Shown: positions 10,300 through 27,621, counted from the first letter of the stretch. The stretch is 64,000 bases of DNA from Leptospira interrogans (GCF_900156205.1 NZ_FTNA01000009.1:8001-72000); one strand, 5' to 3'. Notes: a model not told the origin generated them from the sequence alone. Program-made: numbers and translations.

Positions 10300-11204
10300 T
10301 TAGGCTCTTGCCAACATGGGAAATAAAAAAGTAGATTTCAATGCTGATTGAAAACCTTTTACAAACAAAGGAGAATCTGTTTGAGTAATAATATCGTTTT
10401 TAATTTCCAAATTCAAAAGATCGAACCGATCTGGGCAAAAGCCAAAACGAATTTCTTCTATATCTTCTAAATTCCAATCTAAGAGAAATTTAGAAATGGA
10501 AAAAGAATCTCTACAAAGAATATCATATATCCATAAAACCTTTTTATCTAGATGTAGAACCAAGATAGAATCGTTTTCCGGAAAGTAATAAAAGTTCTCT
10601 GGATATACATAAATCCAATAAAAAGATAAAATAAATTCATATTGTATAACTCCAAATCGATTTGTAGTCGATTTAGCAGAAGAAGTAATTTTACGAAATA
10701 AGATTCTATCTTTTTCCGAATTTACGTTCAAGATTTGAAAATTCAGGGAAGATTTTTTTCTGCGAAATGGACTAAGATTCTTGCAAACAAAACAGGATTC
10801 TTCTATTTTTCGAAACCCAAATTTAGGATAAAAATCTAATACGTTTTCGTTTCCAAATAGAAAAAAAACGAAGTTTTAGATTTGTAATCTTCTAAAATAT
10901 GTTCGATGAGTTTGCGAGAAAGACCCTGATGCTGATATTCTGGCAAAGTTCCTACTGTTGCCAATTGAACCGCGTCAAATTCTTGTCCGTTTAATATAAT
11001 TTTCATTTCGCATACGGAAGCATTAGAGACTATAATTTCGTCTTTAAAAAAAGAATAAGGAATGTAAGAATTTTCCCAGAACCCGAGCTGATACCAAAGG
11101 CGAAAGTCTGCTCCATAAAGTGCTTTGGGAGTAAATTGAAAAAACGCTTCTCTAAGCTTTTCTTTTTCTCTGTAGTTTTTATAAAAGGTAAATTCTTTTT
11201 GCAT
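10300..11204 (-). pseudogene. GNAT family N-acetyltransferase, frameshifted in an 8-A run
   Basis: Two reading frames together make one acetyltransferase of about 300 residues. The N-terminal part (from ATG 11204) holds the acetyl-CoA motif VGTLPEYQHQGLSRKLIEHI. It ends prematurely just after the homopolymer at 10861-10868 (eight A on the plus strand). If one base is added there, translation continues as LFGNENVLDFYPKFGFRKIE, which is the typical GNAT C-terminal motif. It then runs without a stop through CFVCKNLSPF into the frame that starts at 10731 and ends at 10300. So this is a recently broken gene, a phase-variable gene, a slippage-expressed gene, or a sequencing error. The substrate is unknown. 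Confidence 0.85.
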
Positions 11205-11248
11205 TTAATTTGAGTTTGGTGGAAAGAATATTATTAATCCTTTATAAT

Positions 11249-11349
11249 AGAGTTGTTGAAAAATTCCATAATGGGGATCAACAAAATTACTTCAATTGTC
11301 CATTTCAATGCAACAGAAACGGATAGAGAATTTATTTTTCAACAACTCT
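11249..11349 (+). repeat. Family B MITE-like element, well preserved
   Basis: 101 bp from AGAGTTGTTGAAAAATTCC to TTTATTTTTCAACAACTCT, with 16-bp inverted ends flanked by TAAT and AATA. The internal marker AACAAAATTACTTCAATTG sets forward orientation. It fills most of the 11205-11510 gap. Confidence 0.85.
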
Positions 11350-11510
11350 AATATGAAAGATATTGTTTAAAAATTCTTAAGCAGTTACAAATAACGTAAT
11401 CTGTAAAAATTACTATAGTTTATTACAAGATTCAAGATGATTTTTTTAAAGTTTTCAGATAAGTTTATAAAACATTTTTCGAAACTTAGAATAAATGTTC
11501 TAGCTGAAAT

Positions 11511-12833
11511 CTAATTTTTATGATTTGAATCTTGTAAAATCAAATGTAACATTTCTCTGGTTGCGAAACCTGTTAGAGAAAAATCTCTACCCGCTTCTTT
11601 TAAAAGAAGATTTCTTTTTTCCGAATTTAATGTGGGAATGATTTCCTTCATTTTGGTCCCAAGTTCCTTTTCCAGATCATATTCAGGTTTCATTGTATAT
11701 TTTTCTCCAAAAGTATCTATGATCGATTGGTTGATTTGAAAGGCGTGAACGGAAGCCTCTTTGCCTACGAATTTCATCAAATCTTCGTTAGACGAAAACG
11801 AAGGAAAATCTTTTGAATTTTGTACTAAAAATTCGGTTAAGGTCCGAGTAGTGGGGTTCTTGTAAAAATCTATCAAATTGTAAGAGATAAAATCTTCGTA
11901 CAAAAAATGGCGATTGGTTACAAGTTGAGTAGCTTTGGCTTTCATATCTTTTTTTGTTTCTTTTGATGAAAAGATATAACGGGCGTAATACGAGAAGTCT
12001 GCGTCGGGAACTGCCTTGGAATGATACGGTTGTCCTATGTCTTGGATATAATGACAAGCCCAAGTAGCAAAACGATACTGCCAATAATTGTGTCCCGTTT
12101 TTCCCGCCAATTTGGAAAGGCGAGAAAACAACTCGATCCGATCTAAGATCATTCCACCTTTTACAACTTCGGGAACAAAAAGGGAAAGAATCCAATTTTC
12201 ATTTTGGAATTGCATATGAAAAGGAGCTTTACTACCTTCTCCTTCTGCTTTTCCATAAGGTTGTTTTCCATATCCATATTCTTGAAGATTCCAAAGGTCA
12301 TGATCCATTCCCCAATCTGGTTCATCGATAAATGTATAGAGAATGTTTCTAAGTTTGACTTTTTTTCCGAGTGTAGATTGAAACCTTGCTGGAAGTTCGG
12401 AATGATCTAAAAGATAAGGAGTGATTGAGGAAACTGGAACGTTTCCAATCATTGGTTTAGAACCGGGAAGAATTCTTTCCACTTCCAAAAATCGAGTAGC
12501 GGGGTTTAGTCTTGCCGCTTTTAAAAATTCTATAACCGATGCGGTTTCTGGATGAAATTCAATTTTTTTAAATCGTTTTGATCCTCTGGATTCTTCCCAA
12601 ACTGCAAACTCGTCAAATAAAACTTTTAGAGAATTCTTTTCTTTTTTTACGAAAGAATCCAAGGATTCAGATTCTACTTCTCCGGATATAAATTTCATAG
12701 AAGGATGTTCTAATATTTGATCCATAATGAGGTAGTGAGTTCCCCAGGGAAATAAGGCTGTTGGAAGAATAAAAAGAAGTAAAAATACAACAAATGTTTT
12801 CTGCTTCATTACAATTTTTTGATTTTTGATCAT
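11511..12833 (-). CDS. Secreted zinc-dependent phospholipase C / S1-P1 nuclease-like protein
   Basis: 440 residues. A signal peptide (KTFVVFLLLFILPTALF) is followed by Trp30-Gly-Thr-His. In this superfamily the mature N-terminal Trp and a nearby His bind zinc. Further ligand-like motifs are DEPDWGMDHD, GHNYWQYR and the hallmark HYIQDIGQPYH (HxxxDxxxPxH). Spacing and motif order fit the zinc PLC/S1-P1 fold; the protein is longer than Bacillus PLC (~245), with extra N-terminal and C-terminal helical regions. Role inferred: phospholipid or nucleic-acid hydrolysis in the periplasm or outside the cell. Start ATG 12833 follows a GAAGAG-like ribosome site; Met9 is the alternative. It is a single gene. 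Confidence 0.8.
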   Translation of the reverse strand: MIKNQKIVMKQKTFVVFLLLFILPTALFPWGTHYLIMDQILEHPSMKFISGEVESESLDSFVKKEKNSLKVLFDEFAVWEESRGSKRFKKIEFHPETASVIEFLKAARLNPATRFLEVERILPGSKPMIGNVPVSSITPYLLDHSELPARFQSTLGKKVKLRNILYTFIDEPDWGMDHDLWNLQEYGYGKQPYGKAEGEGSKAPFHMQFQNENWILSLFVPEVVKGGMILDRIELFSRLSKLAGKTGHNYWQYRFATWACHYIQDIGQPYHSKAVPDADFSYYARYIFSSKETKKDMKAKATQLVTNRHFLYEDFISYNLIDFYKNPTTRTLTEFLVQNSKDFPSFSSNEDLMKFVGKEASVHAFQINQSIIDTFGEKYTMKPEYDLEKELGTKMKEIIPTLNSEKRNLLLKEAGRDFSLTGFATREMLHLILQDSNHKN

Positions 12834-13301
12834 AATTTTCTCTTCAATTTAAATTTAGGTAATTTCCGTTAGAATCACGTAAAGCCAGACATGACTTTTT
12901 CGGGAGAATCTATAAAATGGTCTAAGATGAATGATCCGCCAATCGAGCACAACAAAAGATTCAAGTATCTCTGGAAATCTGATTGAATAGAATTTTTCCG
13001 AACATTTGATTTATCTTAATTCTTCTTTGATGTGGGAACTACCGCAAATTTAAATTTTACGATAAAATCTAAAAACTCCGTCTAACCCAGAGTAGTTAGC
13101 TTTTTTGAAGGAGATCCTACATTCTAACTACACATTGCGCGGAATAGGAATGGAGTAATTACGTAAACTGTTATCAAATGGGTTGTCAATTTTTGCGATG
13201 ACTGCAAAAAGGCAATTTCATACAAAGATGAGAATTTAAGGTTATAATCGATTCAAAATTAAAAAGTTCTGAGTTTTTAGAGAAGCTGAACGCGTCGGTT
13301 C
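12834..13301. other. Gap with one GTGGGAACT motif, no gene seen
   Basis: TGTGGGAACTACCGCAAAT is at about 13031, followed by the common trailer TTTAAATTTTACGATAAAA. The rest contains no ribosome site with an open frame, and no strong hairpin. Confidence 0.5.
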
Positions 13302-14477
<1,176 letters not shown>

Positions 14478-14601
14478 AAGGAGTCAAGTTTAACGAGAAT
14501 TACACTTAAAAGTAGCAGATTCAGAACGGTTTTTTAATTCCCTTTCTAAAAAATTGTTTTCTCTATGGATAAGAAATAGTTTCTTTTTCATTAATTTCAA
14601 T

Positions 14602-17127
<2,526 letters not shown>

Positions 17128-17354
17128 ATTTTGAAATCTAATTCTTTCAAATTGAGTCTGATCTTTTGTTGAAAAATCAGTGAAAGCTTGTTTGGCTTTT
17201 CCGTTTTCAAAATCACTTTCAATTTTTTTATTTCGAGCTGATCTATTGGAACAACTGATTCTTTGTGGTAGGTTTCCTATTTAGGACTTTCCCGAATTAC
17301 TCAGCTATATAATAAAGTAACACAAGTTCGACATAAGAAAGAATTTTTTAAAAG

Positions 17355-17615
17355 TATGAGTTCCTACAGTTTTAGAATTTGTTTGTAAAATCGTGATTTG
17401 CGGTAGTTCCCACATTTTAGAAATAGATTTATAGAGTTCAGATTCTAACTTTTTGTCAGAAAATGAATCTTAGATTTCTTTACGCCAAACTCATGTTAAT
17501 TAAAAAACTGTTCCAAAGCGATCATTTTTAATTTCTCGCTAAATGTGAGAGTTCCCACAGATTCAGTGATTGCCGATTGCCCTTAAAAATTTGTAAGAGT
17601 TCCCACATTTTTAGG
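17355..17615. repeat. GTGGGAACT-type repeat motifs (inverted)
   Basis: GAGTTCCTACAG, GCGGTAGTTCCCACATTT, GAGAGTTCCCACAGATT and AAGAGTTCCCACATTTT occur in the gap 17128-17683. No gene or strong terminator is visible there. Confidence 0.55.
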
Positions 17616-17683
17616 TTCTACAGTGACTTTAAGTAAAAATAAATATAGTTAGAAACGAAAATTTATAAAAGAGATTTTAGATT

Positions 17684-18370
17684 TTATATCTCTTCCAAAA
17701 GATAAGGACGAGTATATTCTCGGATGATCTCTACTACAAACCGCCCCCAACTTTTAGGATCGTGCTGTGAAATTTCTACCTGTTTGATTTTTGGAAAATA
17801 GGGAACTGCTTTATAATGACTGTGAGAAAGTTCAACCGCTCTCAGATAGTTATCGACTCTTTTGACTCGAACGAAATTTAATAACTCGGATTGAACCTGA
17901 CTTTGTGCGATGTAACCGATAATGATCAGTTTTGGAAAAAGAGATTTTTGTAATAAATTTATGAATTCAGCAAAACTATCCACACGATCTATAAATCCTT
18001 CGTAGGCGCCACCCCCTAAATTCATGATCTGTGTCACAATATCCATTGTAAAGGAGACTCCTTCCGCAGAAGTCATGTCTGAAATAATAACGATTCCTTC
18101 GTCCGGTTGGAATGTTTTGAACATTTGAGAACCTTTGAAATGTCTTCTCAAAAGTTTTGCTGCGGATATATCTATCTCGGCGGCTTTAGTAAGAATAGTT
18201 TTTCCAGAAGAATCAAGAACAGGTTCTCTTGTGATGATGTATCTCTTTTTGGTCGCGCCTTGATTCATCACTCGGAACGCCTTGACCTTTTCTTCGATTT
18301 CATCCAAAGAACAATAACCGATTTTTAATACGTTTTCCCTGGATCTTTTCCCTAATTCTGTATCTTCCAT
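17684..18370 (-). CDS. Hypothetical protein
   Basis: 228 residues from ATG 18370; soluble, with no signal peptide. Alternating strands and helices ([20 protein letters not shown], then [19 protein letters not shown]) suggest an alpha/beta fold loosely like a receiver or Rossmann domain. I see no conserved catalytic set. The segment [21 protein letters not shown] near residues 41-61 and the end [20 protein letters not shown] are distinctive. I do not recognise the family. It is convergent with the 14602 gene and divergent from the lipoprotein at 18530. Confidence 0.7.
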   Translation of the reverse strand: MEDTELGKRSRENVLKIGYCSLDEIEEKVKAFRVMNQGATKKRYIITREPVLDSSGKTILTKAAEIDISAAKLLRRHFKGSQMFKTFQPDEGIVIISDMTSAEGVSFTMDIVTQIMNLGGGAYEGFIDRVDSFAEFINLLQKSLFPKLIIIGYIAQSQVQSELLNFVRVKRVDNYLRAVELSHSHYKAVPYFPKIKQVEISQHDPKSWGRFVVEIIREYTRPYLLEEI

Positions 18371-18412
18371 TTGAAGTTTTAAGGGGATGGCAAGATTGAA
18401 ATTCGAAACTTG

Positions 18413-18448
<36 letters not shown>

Positions 18449-18529
18449 CTTTGAACAACTCGCTTCTCAATCAAAGAGAAACAAGATTAAAACACTTGCA
18501 CCTAATTTCCGGTTTTTCTGAATGGAATC

Positions 18530-18994
18530 ATGTGTCCGGAAACGGAAGACGATTCTCGATTTCGCATCTTTTTACAGATTTCGAAGATTGTTTTTGTACC
18601 AATTTTGCTTTCCACTCTTTTTTCTTGCGAGTCTATAGAATTTATCCCAGATACGGTTTTAAGAGAAGAATTTGGCTTTTCTCATAAAAATTCTTGGAAT
18701 GAAATCGAAATTCGTAATACTTCTCCTCCAAAACCATATCGCACATACGGTAAAATCATTATTCGTTCATTTGCAAATGGTAGAATCCCGGATTATCTGA
18801 TTATCAATCTCAAAAAAGAATTGTTTACCAACCATATGGACGGTGTTATTTTTACTGGAAAAGGAATTGTGAACATTCCACCTGTTTTAGTCCATTCTGG
18901 GAATGGAGACGGCAATACGGTTGTGATTGGTTATGTAAACAACGAAATGGGAGTCATCGAAGGTGTTGCTTATCGTTACAAGGATAATCTATAA
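18530..18994 (+). CDS. Small predicted lipoprotein
   Basis: 154 residues. The N-terminal region ends in a spirochaete-type lipobox ([10 protein letters not shown], Cys33), so the mature protein probably starts with a lipid-modified Cys. The mature part is beta-rich ([33 protein letters not shown]). The leader before the hydrophobic core is longer than usual (about 16 residues), so a later start is possible. The stop TAA overlaps the next ATG by one base (TAATG at 18992-18996), so the two genes are probably translationally coupled. The family is not recognised. Confidence 0.75.
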   Translation: MCPETEDDSRFRIFLQISKIVFVPILLSTLFSCESIEFIPDTVLREEFGFSHKNSWNEIEIRNTSPPKPYRTYGKIIIRSFANGRIPDYLIINLKKELFTNHMDGVIFTGKGIVNIPPVLVHSGNGDGNTVVIGYVNNEMGVIEGVAYRYKDNL

Positions 18995-19521
18995 TGAAGG
19001 ATTTTACGGATCATTCTCATTCTATTCGAAGATTTAATAGTGAAATTTTCGTAGATTCTGAAGACCGCTGGATCTTTAGAGGAAATCGAATCGATCAAAA
19101 AGAAATCCTATCTTACTTTCGTCAAAACCTACACGAAGATGAACTTGGAATTTACATAGACAATTGTTTTGGAGAATTGAGGGAAAACGGTTATTTAGAA
19201 TTGGAAGGTTATCCGATCCATTTAATCGCCTGTAAAGAATCGGAAGACACTTTATTCTTTTTTGCAGAATCTAATTTAGTTTATTTGTTGAAGGATTTAA
19301 TTTTTGCGTTAGATGTAAACGGTTGTCTTTTTGCTAAAACCTTAAATCATAAAAAGCTAAAGTTTAGACTGGATCGGAACTGTCTTTCTGATCTCAGCCC
19401 TTTTTTAGAAGAAACGATAGACGGAACCGAAATTCGATTTCAAGGCAAATCAATTCCAATTCTGGAATCGAACGAATCTCCACAGGTAGCACTTCCGGAA
19501 GGTTTTAGTTCCATTTCATAG
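18994..19521 (+). CDS. Hypothetical protein coupled to upstream lipoprotein
   Basis: 175 residues; soluble, no signal peptide. ATG 18994 shares its A with the preceding stop codon. The segment [19 protein letters not shown], then [19 protein letters not shown], resembles the layout of DUF1285-type PH-like proteins (W-F-x-G-x-x-I ... E-x-x-I-x-E), but I am not sure of this. No catalytic residues are evident. The arrangement suggests function together with the lipoprotein at 18530. Confidence 0.75.
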   Translation: MKDFTDHSHSIRRFNSEIFVDSEDRWIFRGNRIDQKEILSYFRQNLHEDELGIYIDNCFGELRENGYLELEGYPIHLIACKESEDTLFFFAESNLVYLLKDLIFALDVNGCLFAKTLNHKKLKFRLDRNCLSDLSPFLEETIDGTEIRFQGKSIPILESNESPQVALPEGFSSIS

Positions 19522-19683
19522 ATTTGATTTGTAATTTCTTATTTTAGAAATTTATCTTTTACTTCTTCCGAAACAAATTGTCCAAAGATAACCTTAGACA
19601 AAATGGCGCCCTTCTGGGTTTGAAAATCGTGGGTTAGATGAAAGATTTACCACAAAACAAAAAAACAACAGAAGGAACGTAAA

Positions 19684-19859
19684 TAACGTGAGTTCGACGT
19701 AAGAATATTTGGGCGAATCGCTCGCAGATTTTATAGTATATAATGGCTCGCGACCGCGCTTGAACTCAATGTTGCTCCTTGCTGTCGCAACATAATGCTA
19801 CAATTCCTTCGGAATTTTCGCTACAATCGCTTTCGCATTCGTATACCGAACTCACATTA
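19684..19859 (+). repeat. Family C element, bounded copy (176 bp, inverted ends)
   Basis: Left end TAACGTGAGTTCGACGTAAG and right end CGAACTCACATTA form a 13-bp inverted repeat with one mismatch. Inside are TTTGGGCGAATCGCTCGC and CTACAATCGCTTTCGCATT. This copy best defines the ends of the family. Confidence 0.7.
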
Positions 19860-20467
19860 AATAAAAAGAAAAGTATATGTAGGAATGGATGTTCACAAAG
19901 AAGCGAGAGTTCCCAACCCCAAGAGTATTTGATCTCAATATAAATCTGTCGGAATTACGACAAATCCTGTGTAAAACTTACACTTTCACAACGCGATCAG
20001 TAGGAGTCATTGTGTTGAGTTTCAGACGTGATCTGTCGAACGATCCATAAGATTGAATTTCACAAGAATGTGGGAACTATTACGAAAATTGAACGATATC
20101 AGGTCACTTGAAAGTTCGTAAATTGTTAAACGCGAATTAATTTAACGTGAGTTCAGTGTAAGAAAAATTTTTCTAAAGGTATAAGTTCCCACAGATTACG
20201 TCGCTTAGAAACCGTTTATCTTTTTAGAATTTGATTTTTGTAGTGTTCCTACATCATTTTATAGACAAACCTAAATTTTGTGGTAGTTCCCACATTTAAA
20301 TCAATCTGTAAAATTCAGACTCCAACTTTTTTCAGAATCATGGGTTTCTTACGTCGAACACATGTTAATTTATAATAACTACTGTATAATATTATAAGTT
20401 TCTAAAAAATTATAGTGTAAAATTCTTTGAGGTTTTCTGTTAAGTTTCTAGATCATGTGAGTTCAGT

Positions 20468-20565
20468 AGAATTGTTGAAAAATTCCACAGCGGCGATTAA
20501 CAAAACTGCTTCAATCATTTCATGAAACAAAAACAAGATGGGGAATTAATTTTTTCAATAACTCT
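20468..20565 (+). repeat. Family B MITE-like element
   Basis: AGAATTGTTGAAAAATTCC to TTTTTTCAATAACTCT, with marker GATTAACAAAACTGCTTCAA. Forward orientation. Confidence 0.8.
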
Positions 20566-21184
20566 TCTGACTTTTTCCAAAGTAGAGTTTTTCTGATTTC
20601 AAATAACGTATATAGATTTCTTTTTCTTGAAGATTGGAAATCATAATGTTATGATTAGAAAAAATAAATTCAAAATTTTTGGAATTTTGAATTTTATAAG
20701 AAGACCTTTATAAAATGAATTTTTAATTTAATTACCATCTTCTATTTTTATTTAGAAATGTGATTTTCGTCTTCTCAATCAAGTTTTTGCATAAAATTAG
20801 GTTTTACGGTCATCCTGAAATCTATTTTATAGAATTTTCTATAAGTTTAACGTAAGAACCACGTTTTTAATTCACATAGGTCACTGATTTTTACCCAATT
20901 GTCAGGTGAATACTATCACTACACATTTGTGGGAGTTACTACTTTTAGGAAATTTTTTTCTAGCTTTCTAATACCGAATTCACGTCTTATAATCTTTGGG
21001 GAAAATTTCAAGTGATTGGGTTTCCCAATGAATCCATTTTAAGAATATAATTTGAGTCTAAAAATAAGATCACCATATAATAAGTTATTTTAAAGAATAT
21101 TCAAAATTTCTTCACAAAAATTTGATATTGATTTCTTTTTTAATAAGCTGAATACTCACTGGTAGTAATGTTTGAGGTAGTTCC

Positions 21185-24496
<3,312 letters not shown>

Positions 24497-24513
24497 TATT
24501 CAGTTTTTTAAAT

Positions 24514-24549
24514 GGAGAATTCGTTTTAAACGGATTCTCCAAATTTTTC
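24514..24549 (+). terminator. Likely rho-independent terminator of the RND gene
   Basis: GGAGAATTCG and CGGATTCTCC form a 10-bp stem (one mismatch) around a TTTTAAA loop. It is followed by AAATTTTTCT, and begins 17 bp after the stop codon. Confidence 0.7.
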
Positions 24550-24707
24550 TAATTATAGTCGTTTTCAAATAAATTTGTCCTAATCGCATGAACGTTGTTA
24601 GTAGATAATAATTTACTAATGTTCTATTGTTAATTTTGTGTTTGTCAGTTTGATCATGTAGAAAGATTGTTTTTGTATTTAGAACTTATTCTTCAGAGTT
24701 ATATAAT

Positions 24708-24807
24708 AGAGTTGTTGAAAAATTAATTTCTCATCTGTTTTTATTTTATTGAAATAGACGATTGAAGCGGTTTTGTTAATTTGAACTGCGGAATTTTTCA
24801 ACAACTT
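24708..24807 (-). repeat. Family B MITE-like element (inverted)
   Basis: AGAGTTGTTGAAAAATTAAT to GGAATTTTTCAACAACTT, with inverted marker GATTGAAGCGGTTTTGTTAA. It is preceded by TATATAAT. Confidence 0.8.
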
Positions 24808-24839
24808 CAATGTTTTTAGTTTTTAAAAACTATTCCAAA

Positions 24840-25500
24840 AATAAATGTAGGAACTATTACTTTTAGAAAGATTTTCCTAATTTCTCTGATATTGAACTCA
24901 CATGATCTAAGAGTTTGTTTCAAAACCTCAAAAGTATAAAAGATAGTCCTTTAGAAATTTCTAATCAAATGCAGTAGTTCCCACGGATTTTGTCGCCTTA
25001 AACATTGTATTAGCTGGTATGAGTTCCTACATTTTCAGAATTTAACTGTTAAAAATGCGGGTTGTGTGAGTTCCCACATTTTTTGCGGAAAAATTAAGTT
25101 TTATAAAACAAAAATCTTAATATCGAAACCCACGTGTTGGTTTTGAATGGATTTTTTGCGATGGGAGCCTTTATAAAATTCAAAAAAATTGGTCGTCAAT
25201 TAAATTTCTATATAAAATCGCTGTTTGGCGAACGTCACAATAATGAAAACTACTTGTAGGAGTGAGATGTTTCGATTTTTAGAACCATTGGAAAACGTGA
25301 AAATACAGTAGTTTTCACATTTATAGATTTTGGTAGTTCTTGTTTGAATTATCGTAGAATGAGTTTACTTAGAAAGTGGAAACTATTCTTTTTACAATGA
25401 AATAGTTTCTTTTTTTAAAGACTAAAATGGTGGAGTTCCCACATTTCAAAATTTTACCGTAAAATATAGATTTGTGAGAGTTCCCACAGGTTAAGTCGCA
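24840..25500. repeat. Dense cluster of GTGGGAACT-type motifs
   Basis: At least six motif copies lie here, mostly inverted: GTAGTTCCCACGG near 24975, GAGTTCCTACATT near 25020, GTGAGTTCCCACATT near 25066, GGAGTTCCCACATTTC near 25434 and GAGAGTTCCCACAGG near 25474. The gap 24497-25560 has no other gene signal. Confidence 0.55.
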
Positions 25501-25560
25501 TTACAAATTTTAAAACATTCTTACAATTTAGAAAAGTTCAAGTGAGTCTAAAAAACGAAA

Positions 25561-26124
25561 ATGAGTTCTAGAGAAATTACAATTCTAAAAATACAAGAAC
25601 CAACTAGATCGATTGCTTCTCTAACTCGAATTATGGAAGAAGAATTATCACAGTATAGAAAGACACTTCCTAAAGGTTTTAGAGAAGAAGTGGATTGCGA
25701 CGAGGACACGGTTTTATTTTTACATGTCGATTTTTTACCGTTAGATTTTCAAAAAACGACGGAACTACTTTTGACTGGAAAAAAAGATTTGGTTCCAGTT
25801 GTGGCGATCGATCTTCAAGGCCAGATTCTTATGCAAGCGTTTGGGAATGAAGAAAGTCAAACTTTGTCTTTAAAAACCGGATATGCGCATTACTTTAGCC
25901 GGTCCAGAAATCAACTTTGGAAAAAAGGAGATACTTCGGGACATACTCAAAAAATTCTCCAAATTCTATCTCCTACGGATCGTTCTTTTTTAGTCTATCA
26001 AGTGGAACAAGAAGTAGCTGCTTGCCATGAAGGTTACTACAGTTGTTTTTTTAGGGAGAGAATGGAAGGAGTCACTTGGAAACTACTTCCGGTTCCGAGA
26101 AATTTTCTTCCAGAAAAGAGCTAA
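25561..26124 (+). CDS. hisI: HisI-like phosphoribosyl-AMP cyclohydrolase with rearranged metal motif
   Basis: 187 residues. Residues 77-165 match His[20 protein letters not shown], then [20 protein letters not shown], then SGHTQ and [11 protein letters not shown] with the zinc Cys pair (C155, C162). HisI hydrolyses phosphoribosyl-AMP in histidine synthesis. The usual DCDxD magnesium motif, expected before VEQ, is replaced by SPTDRS (137-142). An exact DCDED instead sits at residues 45-49 in an N-terminal extension of about 75 residues, followed by TVLFLHV as in the canonical loop. This may be a permutation or partial duplication, so enzymatic activity is plausible but unproven. ATG 25561. mltG follows 48 bp after its stop, and the two probably share a transcript. 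Confidence 0.78.
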
Positions 26125-26172
26125 AATTGTATTCTGCCTTTTGGAAACTTGTCGAAGGATATAAATGGATTT

Positions 26173-27189
26173 ATGAATATTAAAAAGTTTTTGATTTTCT
26201 CCGGATTTGTTATTGGAGTTCTGTTTTTAATTGCGACCGTTACTTTTTTTATCGTGGACGAACTCAAAGGAGGTGCGGTCGGGTCTGGTCAGAATAAAAT
26301 AGAACTTCTTATCGAATCCGGGGATACTTCCGGGAAAATTGTAGAAACGTTATCCACACATGGAATGATCAAGTCTTCCAAATATTTTCTTTATTTAGTA
26401 CGGTTTACTCGTAGCGCTGGTAAGATCAAACAAGGGCTTTATGAGATTAACGATGGAATGGATTCTAGAAAAATTCTACAAGTGATTACGGAAGGAAAAG
26501 TTAAACTCGTAAACTTTACGATTCCAGAAGGTTATAACAATAGACAGATCGGAGATTTACTCGTTTCTAAAAAAATCATTTCCAAACGTCAGGATTTCTT
26601 ACTGGCTGCCAGTGAACCACAATTATTGAGAGAGTTTAAAATTCCATCTACTTCTGCAGAGGGTTATCTTTTTCCGGAGACGTACAGCGTTCCGATCAAT
26701 TATCCAGTTGATAAAATCGTTCGAATGATGATTAAAAGATTTTACGTTCGAATTACAAAGATAGAAAAATCTAAAAATCTTTCTCCTTTAGAACTTCATA
26801 AATTTATAATTCTTGCTTCTGTAGTAGAACGAGAGGCGAAACGAAACGAGGAAAGACCTCTTATGGCGGGAGTATTTAACAATCGTCTAAAAAGGGATAT
26901 GCCTTTGGAATCTTGCGCAACAATTCAATATCTTTTTGATAAACCTCATAGCAGGATTTTTGAAAAGGATCTCAAGATCGTATCTCCGTATAACACATAT
27001 CTTAATAAAGGATTTCCTCCCGGACCGATTTCTAATCCTGGTTTTCCGGCGTTGGAAGCGGCTTTTTATCCTAAGGAAACCGATTATCTGTTTTTTCTTT
27101 TAAAAGGGGACGGTTATCACTATTTCGCAAAATCTCTGAAAGAACACTTAGAAGCCAAGAAAAAGTACATAGACGTACTTTACGATTGA
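26173..27189 (+). CDS. mltG: Endolytic murein transglycosylase MltG
   Basis: 338 residues from ATG 26173. An in-frame TTG at 26149 is less likely, because AAGGAT at 26155-26160 and the membrane anchor fit Met-Asn-Ile-Lys-Lys. There is one N-terminal membrane helix (FLIFSGFVIGVLFLIATVTF). A LysM-like segment follows (IELLIESGDTSGKIVETL), then the YceG/MltG catalytic domain. Motifs seen are FPETYSVP, the catalytic Glu in ASVVEREAKR (about residue 220), VFNNRLKRDMPLES and FPPGPISNPG. The enzyme cuts nascent glycan strands at the inner membrane and ends their elongation. The HisI-like gene is 48 bp upstream. Confidence 0.93.
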   Translation: MNIKKFLIFSGFVIGVLFLIATVTFFIVDELKGGAVGSGQNKIELLIESGDTSGKIVETLSTHGMIKSSKYFLYLVRFTRSAGKIKQGLYEINDGMDSRKILQVITEGKVKLVNFTIPEGYNNRQIGDLLVSKKIISKRQDFLLAASEPQLLREFKIPSTSAEGYLFPETYSVPINYPVDKIVRMMIKRFYVRITKIEKSKNLSPLELHKFIILASVVEREAKRNEERPLMAGVFNNRLKRDMPLESCATIQYLFDKPHSRIFEKDLKIVSPYNTYLNKGFPPGPISNPGFPALEAAFYPKETDYLFFLLKGDGYHYFAKSLKEHLEAKKKYIDVLYD

Positions 27190-27270
27190 ATTAATGGATT
27201 TTTACCTTAAAACTTTTATATTACTCGGAAGTATATAATAAAAACATAATTCAATAGATTTACACATCGA

Positions 27271-27441
27271 TCTTGCGAATTCAGAGTAAAAAAACTGGGC
27301 GAATCCGGCGTTGCCGGACCGCTTTCAGCTCCAGTCGATAAATTGCATGAAAGAAACGTAATATTATATTTCGTTTTTAATTTCAATTTAATCGACTCCG
27401 CTTCAATCGCTTTCGCATTGGATTTTATCGAACTTACGTAA
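27271..27441 (+). repeat. Family C element
   Basis: TTGCGAATTCAGAGTAAAAA, then CTGGGCGAATCCGGCGTTGC, TAAATTGCATGAAAGAAACG and CTTCAATCGCTTTCGCATTG, ending ATCGAACTTACGTA. Confidence 0.65.
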
Positions 27442-27522
27442 AACGGCGCTATTGGGATAAAAATTTAGGTATTCGATTTTATATTAGGTAGAGGAGTCCA
27501 AAAACTTAAAATCAAACATTAT

Positions 27523-27621
27523 AGTTATTGAAAAATTCTATAGTGTAGATTAACAAAACTGTTTCAATTGTCCATTTTAATACAACGGAAATCAATGGAG
27601 GATCAATTTTTCAACAATTCT
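27523..27621 (+). repeat. Family B MITE-like element
   Basis: AGTTATTGAAAAATTCTATA to CAATTTTTCAACAATTCT, with marker GATTAACAAAACTGTTTCAA. Forward orientation. Confidence 0.75.

Larger units (their letters stand above)
19522..21184. other. 1.66-kb repeat-filled gap before the RND pump
   Basis: Contains family C at 19684-19859, diverged and interrupted family A at about 20037-20450, and family B at 20468-20565. Further TAACGTGAGTTCAGTGTAAG and GAATTCACGTCTTA ends are near 20151 and 20975. No reading frame here has a ribosome site and a family resemblance. Confidence 0.6.

Noticed and set aside
24840..25500. Regularly recurring short motifs considered as a CRISPR array
   Set aside because: Spacing is irregular, motif length varies and orientation changes; they are family A repeat fragments.
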